Assembly: GCA_033032865.1 (NCBI GenBank)
Contig: JAWHQI010000099.1
Span: 1,187,001-1,251,000 of the forward strand
Length of the DNA stretch: 64,000 nt
Reading direction: 5' to 3'
From: Dactylorhiza incarnata
Taxonomy: Eukaryota > Streptophyta > Magnoliopsida > Asparagales > Orchidaceae
Notes under the pieces: generated by a model
What the model saw: the letters and a program-made list of their open reading frames with translations, nothing else
The model's database searches: none
What the model was told of the DNA's origin: nothing
In this document: piece by piece, positions 55,519-64,000 of the stretch
Layout: every line of letters starts with the position of its first letter
Numbering within the stretch: position 1 is the first letter of the stretch
Made by a program: the position numbers and the translations under genes

Positions 55519-56571
55519 TCATGTTTTTGAACAATTTGAAATCCTAAGAAATATTTTAATTCTCCTACCCATACTCATCTCAAATTCACTTTCCATCATT
55601 TTTACAACATAATTACACAACTCTTCATTAGTGGCTCCAAAAATAATATCATCGACATAAATTTGTAAAACAATTAAATCATCATCTACTTGCTTAATGA
55701 AGAGTGTACAATCAACACCACCCATTTTAAAACCATTTTGTAATAAATATATAGTCAATCTATCATACCATGCTCGTGGTGTTTGTTTTAAACCATACAA
55801 AGCTTTTAGCAATCTATATACGCGATTAGGAAATTTTTCATTTATAAATCCTGGGGGTTGTTCAACATAAACTTCTTCTTTAATCAAGCCGTTTAAAAAT
55901 GCAGTTTTAATATCCATTTGCAATAATTTAAATCTTTTATAACTAGCAAATGCAACAAAAATTCTAACTGCTTCCAATCGTGCTACGGGTGTAAATGTTT
56001 CATCAAAATCTACCCCTTCAATTTGATTATATCCTTTCGCTACAAGCCTAGCTTTGTTTCTAGTGACCCTAGAGTTACTATCTAATTTCTTTTTGAAAAT
56101 CCATTTGACTCCTACCACAGGATGATCACTAGGTCTATCTACAAGAATCCAAACTTTATTTCTTTCAAATTGGTTAAGTTCTTCATTCATAGCTAGAAAC
56201 CAAGATTCATCATTTAAAGCAGTGGCAATATCTTTTTGTTCTATATTTGAGACAAAACATAAATTTGAAAAACTTTCATGTAAACTAGAACGTGTACGTA
56301 CCCCACTTAATGGTTCTTCAATAACAAATTCTTGCGGATGATCTTTTGAGAACCTTAGCTCGGTTGGAGGTACATATCCTTGTTCTTCTTCTTCTTCACC
56401 ATCTGTTTCATCTTCTTTCTCTACTTTCTCTTCATCGTCATCATCATCATCATCATTTTTTCTCAGATTTTGTTCCACATCTTCTTCATTTTTCTCATTA
56501 CCTGCAACTTTAGTATTTTCTACACAAGAAATGTTTTCATCAAATTTTACATGAATATATTCTTCAACCAC
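55519..56571 (-). pseudogene. Sirevirus reverse transcriptase with integrase tail
   Basis: An acidic integrase-RT linker ([20 protein letters not shown]), then [75 protein letters not shown], and the catalytic [15 protein letters not shown] stop lies just before the start of this frame (YN*RTKVVEE), and a frameshift ends it after EFEMSMG. Confidence 0.93.
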
Positions 56572-56678
56572 TTTAGTACGTTAATTATAAACTCTATAGG
56601 CCTTGCTAGTTGAAGAATAACCAATGAAAATTCCTTCATCACATTTTTCATCAAATTTGCCTAAGTTATCTTTTGTAT

Positions 56679-57818
56679 TCAAATAAAGCATTTACAACCA
56701 AAAACTTTAAAGTAAGATACATTTGGTTTTCTTTGAAAATATATTTCATAAGGAGTTAATTGTAATGTAGGACGAATCATGACACGATTAATAATATAGC
56801 ATGCAGTACTAACCGCTTCGGCCCAAAAATATTTTGGCAATTTAAATTCACAAAGCATAGTACGTCCTAATTCTTGAAGTGTTCTATTTTTCCTCTCCAC
56901 TACACCATTTTGTTGTGGTGTGCGAGGAGCGGAAAATTCGTGTTTTATCCCAAATTTATTACAATATGAAATAAAATTTTCATTATCAAACTCTCCTCCA
57001 TGATCTGATCTAATGCATTTTACTTTTAAATTAAGTTCATTTTGAATACGTGAAATTAGTTTTACAAATTCATCAAAAGCATCAGATTTTGAATTTAAAA
57101 ATAATGTCCAACAAAATCTAGAATAATCATCAATAATAACAAACGTACATTTTCTACCTCCTAGACTTTGTGTAGAAATTAGACCAAACAAGTCCATATG
57201 TAATAAATGTAAAGGTCTAGTAGTAGAAATAAAATTTTTGCTTTTAAAAGATGATTTTGTAAACTTTCCTTTTTGGCATGGTGAACATAATGAAGAAAGC
57301 TTTCCATTCAAATTTGGCAAACCTTTTATAATTTTATTTTTAGAAAGCTTTACTATGCATTTGGCACTAGAATGTCCTAGTCTCCTATGCCATAATTCAA
57401 GTTCATCATTCTTTGAAATAAAACATTTAAGTGTAGAATGAGATAAATCATGAAAAGTGATTGTATAGACATTGTTTATTCTTGGTGCAGTAAGTACGAT
57501 TTCGTTTGTCTTAGAATCAATAAAGCAAATGTTTGAGCTAGAGTCAAATAAAACATTTAGATTTTTATCACACAGTTGACTAATAGAAATTAAATTATGT
57601 TTCAAACCTTTAACATATAAAACATTTGAAATTTTAAATTCTTCGTTACCTACTACTCCAATGCCTTTGACTTTACCCTTGCCATTATCTCCAAATGTCA
57701 CTGTTCCACCTTTCTTCATCTCCAGGCTAAGGAACTTTGATTTATCGCCCGTCATGTGTTTTGAACATCCAGAGTCCAAATACCACACATCTTCCTTGTT
57801 CCTAGCCTGCACGCACAC
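56679..57818 (-). pseudogene. Sirevirus protease and integrase
   Basis: 379 residues. Protease WYLDSGCSKHMTG with an intact D-S-G. Integrase zinc region WHRRLGHSS...CSPCQKGK, then HLLHMDLFGL, FVIIDDYSRFCWTLF, IRSDHGGEFDNENF and TPQQNGVVERKNRTL, so the D, D, E triad is intact. Frame lost after FGCKCFI at about 56680. Confidence 0.93.
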
Positions 57819-57847
57819 CTAAAAAGATGATGAGAGTAAAGATCTGG

Positions 57848-59828
57848 TTACCCAAGTGGTCGATCCCATGGTATAGGTGGACGCCTTAGGTACCCAGATT
57901 TGTTTAACATTAACTTTTCCTTTCTTCCAATATGAGCCCGAGATGTGACCAAATCGATGACATTTGGCACATACAATGAATGGTGGGAACCATTTTTCAA
58001 TGGTTTCTCTGGACTCTTGCTGGTGGAAACATCTTTATGTGTGGACTTAGAAAAATTTTCATTTTGAAAAATAGGTTTTCTGAACCTGGAGCTGTCGCTG
58101 GTTCCGACATCAGCTGTCAGAAATTTCCGACAGCTTCCAGAAATGTATCCTAGCCCAAATTTTGCTGTCCCATGGCATTGGTTGGCTAAAATCATATCCA
58201 GAGATTTTTTTTCCAACACCAAATTTTCCAATTGCCATGTTCAACTCATTTACTTTGGACTTTAAAATTGAATTTTCTTTTACTATCATGCCACATCTAT
58301 TTGCAACATTTTTCTTATAATTCTCTAATTGAGAATGAGAGGTTTTAACAACTTTTTCTAAGTCCTTTTTCTCTTTTACAAGTAGATCAATTTTTTGATC
58401 GAACATAGAAATAGTATTTTCAAGTTCTTTTATCCTTGTCGAAGAGTGATCACACTCTTGACAAGTTACCTTCTCTTTCTCAATAGTTTTCAATTCATTT
58501 GATAATTTTTTGTTCACTTTTAAAAGACCTTTATTTTCAGACTTTAAAAAATCAATTTCCTTTAGGCTTTTATCCAAAAATTTGCATGTTTTCATAAATT
58601 CAGAATATAAATCATCATAAGATGGAGGAGTTACCTCAGTGTCGCTTTGGACACTGCAATCGTCGTCAGATGACGCATTTTCTTTCCCCATCAAGCAGAC
58701 ATTTGCCTCCTCTTCCTCCTGTGTTGAGGAATCACTTTCTTCCCCAGACGAAGAATCATCCCAAGTCTCTGCCTTTAACACTTTCTTCTTGTAACTTTTA
58801 TCGTGCCTCTTTGCTTTTTGCTCTTTCAGATACTTTGGGCACTTGCTTCTGATATGACCAATCTTCTTGCAATGGTAGCACTCTGGTAGCGGACGCTCCT
58901 CTTCATTCTCCATTTTTCCTTTGCCTTTTTGGTAGACAAAATCGTTCTTTTTGAAAAATCTTTTAAATGAATTTCTCCTCTCCGGATTTCTCATAAACTT
59001 TTTAAAGTTCCTCACAAATAGTCCTTCCTCATCTTCCTCACTTTCTTCAGATTCAGTCTCAACTTCCCTTCTTGATTTCAACTTCAAGCTCTTCTTTTTG
59101 GGCTCCAAATTGTACTCTTGGCTTTGGATTTTCAACTCCACCTCATGAGTTTTCAGATTTCCAATGAGGCTCTCCAATTGTAAGGTCTTAAGATCATGTG
59201 ACTCAGAGATTGCAGTCACATTAGGATTGAACTTCGGGGGAAGTGATCTTAAGATTTTCCTTACTAAATCTCCTTTGGAGAAAACCTTACCCAGCACCTT
59301 TGAATCGTTCACGATTTTAGTGAATCGTGTGTACATTGTATCAATTTCTTCATCCACCTCCATTTTGAATCTTTCGAATTCTGACTCCAGTTGAAATAGC
59401 TTTGAATCCTTTACCTGCGAAGTACCTTCATGAGTGATTTCTAAAAGATTCCAAATTTCATATACAGTATCACAAGCACAAACTCTATTAAATTCAGTGC
59501 GATCTAGTGCGCAAAATAAAGCATTCATGGTTTTTGCATTGTTTTTACATTTTAATTTATCATTGTCATCCCACTTGTCTTTGGGTTTGTCCATTGTTAC
59601 ATTTCCTACATCATATGTTGGGGAAGTATAACTCGTCTCGACCATATTCCAAACTTCCATGTCGAGAGCTATTAGAAAACACCGCATTCGGGTTTTCCAA
59701 TAGTTATAGTCCGTGCCCGTAAAAAGTGGTGGTCTACTAATTCCTTGCCCCTCAACGAATGCGTGATCGTTGTGCGCCATTACTCTCGGTGGTAAAACCG
59801 TTTTGGAGTAACCTCCCTCTGATGCCAC
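57848..59828 (-). pseudogene. Sirevirus gag
   Basis: Starts MASEGGYSKTVLPPRVMAHN at 59828. The capsid region has RPPLFTGTDYNYWKTRMRCF, LDRTEFNRVCACDTVYEIWN and KILRSLPPKFNP; then a charged linker, the knuckle CYHCKKIGHIRSKC, and a coiled coil (TIEKEKVTCQECDHS onward). A frameshift at about 58228, near an 8-T run, moves the C-terminus into another frame (MENLVLEKKSLDMILANQ to RRPPIPWDRPLG at 57848). A run of LTR-like palindromic sequence lies in the coding region at 58088-58140. Confidence 0.92.
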
Positions 59829-59829
59829 G
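59817..59829 (-). promoter_or_regulatory. Sirevirus primer binding site
   Basis: The minus strand directly after the LTR reads CGTGGCATCAGAGGG; TGGCATCAGAG is one change from the Met PBS. The gag ATG follows almost immediately. Confidence 0.65.
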
Positions 59830-61002
59830 TGTTGGATCTTGTGGCGCCCTTAGAGGGGGGGGGGGGGGGTGAATAAGGGCCTTCTTAAAAAATACGATTT
59901 TTTACTTAAGAATTTTAAAACAGATTTTACTTTTCTAAAAATTACTTATAGAAATTTCAAACCAATGTAATTTTTAAATTAATTCAAACACAAATTTCTA
60001 AGTTAAAGATTAAGCAACCATATTTGCAATTAAAGAAAAAGTCATAATTTTATAATCATGAAATTCACATACAAATAATATGATCTTAACAATGCTTAAG
60101 ATCAAGGCACAAATATGATAATAAACCTTTTACAATTTGTGTTTACCAATCCTTCTCCCAAGGATCGGAAGGCTATCACTTGTCTCTCCCTAGACCAAGC
60201 CCAAGCCTATCCTCTAGATCTTCCCAAGATATAGACGTAACACACAAGGCCACGATTTCCCACCAAGCCATGCAAGGACTTGGACGCTCCACACAAGGAA
60301 GCGATTTTCCCCTAAGCTACGCAAGGACTTAGACGTCACGCACAAGGAGACAATTTCCCTACCAATACAAAGTGAAATGTATATAAATGAAAATACAAAA
60401 TGAAAAGAATAACTCCCTAGAAATTCAGATCTCTGAAAGGAAGGTTGAAGCCTCAAGATGATCATTGATGTAGAAGCGCGTCCGATCTCGTCTTCAATCT
60501 CAAACCTTCTAAGCACAAATGAGAGTTGATGAGGTTCTGGAGCTCTCTGATTCGTGTGCACTCAGGAAGGGACTTGAAATTCTCAATGCTTGGAATGCAC
60601 GAACGAAACGAGCCAATATATAGATTTTCACTGTCGCCTGGGCGACATCACTGTCGGAATTCCGACAGCGCTAAACTGTCGCTCGTAGTGCTGTCGTGCG
60701 GCCAGTTACTGTAACTTCCGAGCTGTCGCCTGGGCGACATCGCTGTCGGATTTCTGACATCGCAAAACTGTCGTTCGTCGTGTTGTCGTGCGGGAATTTT
60801 TGTAACTTCTCTGCTATCGCGTGGGCGACATTAGCTGTCGGAAAATTCCGACATCGAAATTTTCATACACTCAAATTGAGCTCCAGCAGAATTGTGAAAA
60901 TCTCATACCTATTACCTGCACACCATTAATAAAAATAGAATCAAATACAAACGGGACTTTGTTATTATCAAAGCGGAAGAGTGCGAAACGCATGCTCTAA
61001 CA
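59830..61002 (-). repeat. 5' LTR of the Sirevirus
   Basis: TGTTGGATCTTGTGGCGCCC to CATGCTCTAACA on the plus strand. Palindrome modules at 60630-60850. A 14-G run at 59858-59871. Confidence 0.93.
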
Positions 61003-61007
61003 GAAAC

Positions 61008-62253
61008 CGGTCAACCAACATCACTTACACACACAACATGCGAAGAGAACAAAAGATGTGGAGCAAATCATCAAACAAGTGATCGGGGATAATCCGTCGG
61101 GGATAATCTGTCGGGGATAATCCGCACAAAGGGCGGTCCCACACGACACAGTCCCGCACGACACGGTCCCACACGACACAGCCCACTGAGATTATAACAC
61201 CAACATCAATCGCTTCCCAAACACATGATCAATTGAAAGAAACATGGGGAGACATATACGAAATAAGCCTAGAGGCCGTGTGGAACGAAGGAGAAAAAGT
61301 CGGGAAAGATCATCCGAGTCGCCTTCCTTCCAACACTCCCCCTCACGTGGAGAACACGTGCATATAGGCATAAACACAATACAAACAACATACGTCACAC
61401 AAAAAAAGCACAAACAACACAAACTTCAGCATCTATCAGCATTACTAGAAGCGGCAGCAGCGGCAGGAGTGCAAGTAGCAGCAAGGTTGCCCCCGAGAGC
61501 AGCAAGGAGGCAAACAGGAGCAGGAGCCATTGACCAGCTGCTAGAAAGATGAGTGGGGCAAGCACGGGAACATATCTACCTCAAGGAATGATGGCGAGCC
61601 AGCACTAGCATAACAACAGACGAACGAGAGACGACGACGAAATTTGTAGTCAGGAGAAGCACCAACGACAGCGAAGCGAGGAGCTGGCAACATTCGGAAG
61701 AAGGGCAGCGACAAGAAGAGGGATGCCGGGCCGGAGAAGAAGCAACAGCAACAACAAGAGGGAGGCAGCAACGACTGGCCCAGAGCAGTCGATGATGGCA
61801 GACGCAACGTCGATGAAGAAGTAGCGGAAGAGCTGCACGTAGCCGACGGGAAACAGGCCCGCTCCCGTCCTTGGAATCAAGGAACGATCCCATCAGCGCA
61901 CGCAGAAGCGGAATGAAGGGATGGGGGCTGCAATTCAGAGCAGACGAGCACGACGGGAGAAACTCCAGGGAAAATGATGGCCGACGGGATCGACGATGCG
62001 AGAAGGCAGACACGCCAATGGGAATGACAGAATCAACGTCGATGGAAGCACCAGATGACTGACCGACGAGATCGACTAAGCCACGCTCCCGTCGACTGAA
62101 TCAGAGACCGTCGATGGGAGCCGGAGAGAAGTCTCTCGGCGGGACCACAGGCAGAACGACTCGACAAGAGCAGGGGGAAGAAAAAAATGAGAACAAAAGT
62201 GGCGGACACAGAAATTTCTTTTTAGGGTTTCAGATCTTTTTGCTCTGATACCA
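61008..62253 (-). other. internal region of the short-LTR element, right part
   Basis: No gag or pol. Direct repeats GGGGATAATCCGTCG (three, 61083-61125) and CACACGACACAG-like units (61138-61190). At 61333-61352 CCAACACTCCCCCTCA repeats the LTR-end/PPT junction seen at 51322, suggesting a second, older LTR border inside. The rest (61440-62230) is GC-rich with codon-like repeats (GCAGCAGCGGCAG) and no convincing protein. Confidence 0.6.
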
Positions 62254-62415
62254 TGTTGAAAGAGGGGAAATTAGAAATAGAAGGCATACTTCATTCATCC
62301 ACATAGGGGCTTTAAATAGGAAATACATAGACACAATATCACACAATACACAATATGGGACTAAACCCAAATATACCTAAAACTCTAATAGACCGACATT
62401 ACGACATTCCCAACA

Positions 62416-63109
62416 TTATTTATATAAGAACACCATTTTAGAAAACCCATTAATTAAATTGAGAGAAATAAATATAAGGACTAATTACAAAGTGCATTCA
62501 TCACATTAGTCCCAGATAGACTTCGTGTTCTCATTAAGACGATTCAGTGCCCACACGTCATTAAGAAGAGAACACAATATTAAGTTTAGCGCAATATTCA
62601 GATATCCCAGTGTGAGAAAATCTTATAGGTTGATAAGAACTGTAACCACCAAAGTTCTCTGAGATTACAGTTTCACAGGTTTTAGAGAGTTCTTTGAGAC
62701 TAGTGCGCAATTATTCACGCAAATGTGATTTTTGCGTAATAGGTTCAGAGGGATACACACGGATATTTGGACGGTAGTGCGTGTCTCTAGTAATTTATTC
62801 ACCCAAATATGGTAGATCTAAGAAAAGCTCAAGCATAATTGTTGCTCGTTCTTGTGTAGAGTATTACTAATTGTGTAGCACGTAGTCTGCCCAAAGGTGT
62901 TGCCCGCTCACACGTATGGATTCTCCGCCAAGTGTGCTATTTAGGGTTTTTAGCCAATATTGCTCTATTGCCTAAATAATATTTCTTCTCTCTTTAAAGT
63001 CACCTTTAAAATTCATAATATTTTGACGATCATCAAAATGTCATTGAGTCGAACTTCAAGAATTCGAAGTCCAACATTAAGTTCCCACTACATATGATAG
63101 AAAAAAAAA
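62416..63109 (+). other. leader of the outer copia element, right part
   Basis: Non-coding AT-rich sequence leading to the gag start. Nothing else recognised. Confidence 0.5.
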
Positions 63110-63199
63110 TGGCCATGAATAACGACTAGCCTGCAACTGCTTCAGTGACTAACACTAAAGTTGGTAAAGCTCACTTTATTGCATAGAACAAATCCAATG
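63110..63199 (+). pseudogene. copia gag N-terminus, dead
   Basis: After an A run, ATG at 63110 reads MAMNND, stop, PATASVTNTKVGKAHFIA, stop, NKSNV, a composition usual for copia gag N-termini. It is cut at 63200. Confidence 0.45.
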
Positions 63200-64000
63200 T
63201 GTAACATCCACATTACTACTAGGCCCCCAAGAGGATTTTGTCATGACATAAGGCTAGGTTACCCAAAATGGCCTTAGAAGCCTAAGTACAAGATCAAAGC
63301 ACCTTGATTTGCATTTAGCAATTTTAGGTCACCTAGCCTAGAATCAACCAAAGGAGCTTCAGTATGTCAATATAACCACACCTTGACCCTTATGACCATT
63401 CAAGTAGGTCAATGGGTCACTATGGACCCTTTTGGGTCAACCAAATTGGTCAATTTGACCAAAGTCAACTTTAGCCCAAATTAGGTCAAACCTCCCTAAT
63501 TGAAGTCAGTTAGACTTCATATGGCCAAATTGACCCTACCACTACATGGAAAACCCATTAAGAGGTTCAAATGACCAAAATCCCCCATCATTTGGTTAAT
63601 CAATTGACCAAAGTTAAACCTAGCCCAATTTTGGTCAAAATCACACCTTATGGCTCAATTAGCCCAATTGGGTCCACACCATAGCCCAATAAACCTCACA
63701 TGATGACTAGAGACCTAATACCATAAGGTGGGGTTAACCCTAGCTTTAGTTGACCAAGTCAGCCAAGAAGTCAACATAGGTCAAAATTGGCCTAAATGAG
63801 TAATTGGATCAATTAAACCAAATTCAATGGGCTAAGACCCTTAAGCCAGGCCCAACCAGCAGCCCATAAGTTTATTTACCATCACTACCCTCTAAATTCA
63901 AAAAATGTGGAAGCATGCAAGGGTAATTTTGGAATTTCCCCCAATTTGGAATATGACAATACATGGTTTCATGGGGAGAGCTCCACTTGGCACTCCAATG
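63200..64000 (+). repeat. probable LTR start of another Ty3 element (incomplete)
   Basis: Begins TGTAACATCCACATTACTAC, close to the TGTAACACCC starts of plant chromovirus LTRs, and interrupts the copia gag. At least 600 bp are non-coding and very rich in TTGACC/GGTCAA words. The other end lies outside the window. Confidence 0.45.

Larger units (their letters stand above)
51524..61002 (-). mobile_element. Sirevirus (Ty1/copia), nearly full length
   Basis: 9.48 kb, LTRs 51524-52689 (1166 bp) and 59830-61002 (1173 bp), TSD GAAAC at 51519-51523 and 61003-61007. All domains are present in copia order on the minus strand: gag, protease, integrase, RT, RNase H. The PPT-LTR junction GGGGGAGATTGTTGG is typical of Sireviruses, as is the 2-kb non-coding stretch with extra PPT copies after pol. 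At least three frameshifts and one stop break the coding region. Confidence 0.93.
51170..62415 (-). mobile_element. short-LTR non-autonomous element containing a Sirevirus
   Basis: LTRs of 158 bp (51170-51327) and 162 bp (62254-62415), nearly identical, TGTTGAAAGAGG to TTCCCAACA on the plus strand. TSD TTATT on both sides (51165-51169, 62416-62420). A reversed PPT CTCCCCCTC follows the left LTR, and a perfect reversed Met PBS GCTCTGATACCA (62242-62253) adjoins the right LTR. Without the nested Sirevirus it is about 1.8 kb with no retroviral coding region, between TRIM and LARD in size. Confidence 0.9.
48840..63199 (+). mobile_element. outer copia element: long LTR, leader and gag start, with two nested elements
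   Basis: LTR 48840-51093, PBS 51096-51107, leader 51108-51169 then 62416-63109, and a degenerate gag start at 63110. The leader is interrupted by the element at 51170-62415. The gag is in turn lost at 63200, where another LTR begins. Confidence 0.65.

Noticed and set aside
61576..62013. 145-codon minus-strand open frame with hydrophobic stretches
   Set aside because: Low-complexity GC-rich internal sequence of a non-autonomous element; no retroviral or host motif.

Overview
This window looks like nuclear DNA of a flowering plant. It has one recognisable host gene, a leucine-rich-repeat receptor kinase with a GT-AG intron. Everything else I can identify is transposon-derived: Ty1/copia (including a Sirevirus), Ty3/gypsy of Tat and chromovirus type, an RTE-type LINE, a tRNA-derived SINE, a Mutator-like element and Tourist-like MITEs. 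The species cannot be fixed from the sequence. All domain calls are by eye, not by database search.

Layout. 1-8067 is a minus-strand copia element whose gag is split by a gag-only Ty3 element (1465-7016, target duplication TTGTC) carrying three internal tandem arrays. 8068-11505 is intergenic with two clear Tourist MITEs and two decayed relatives. 11506-25166 is the receptor kinase: exon 1 11506-14193, a 10.6-kb intron 14194-24801, exon 2 24802-25166. The intron holds a SINE cut by a solo LTR, a second solo LTR, an RTE LINE lacking most of its endonuclease, and a FAR1/OTU-type MULE that itself contains a deleted Tat-like retrotransposon. 25167-34150 holds copia pol remnants around the 3' part of a Tat element with two antisense, apparently spliced genes (32722-30842 and 30457-28741). 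34489-37320 is a Ty3 element with gag and protease only. Its 5' LTR is cut by a Tat element with gag, protease and the start of RT (37321-about 40680), followed by a 2.3-kb chromovirus-type LTR (to 43169). 43170-48839 is mostly unassigned with a decayed Sirevirus-like LTR. 48840-63199 is a plus-strand copia element. Inside its leader sits a short-LTR non-autonomous element (51170-62415, TSD TTATT), and inside that a Sirevirus (51524-61002, TSD GAAAC). A further LTR-like sequence begins at 63200 and runs out of the window.

The host gene resembles subfamily XII (FLS2/EFR/Xa21-like) pattern-recognition receptors with a non-RD kinase. Its reading frame is broken once, by what looks like a single missing base near 12432; apart from that the spliced length of 1017 residues fits the family. 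All transposon coding regions examined in any detail carry frameshifts, stops or truncations, except the antisense genes of the Tat element, whose proposed exons are open.

Two themes deserve attention. First, antisense genes with TATA boxes and introns occur in the 3' region of two Tat-type elements. Second, LTRs or leaders of several unrelated families each carry tandem arrays of short palindromes with different sequences, as described for maize Sireviruses but here also in Ty3 families.
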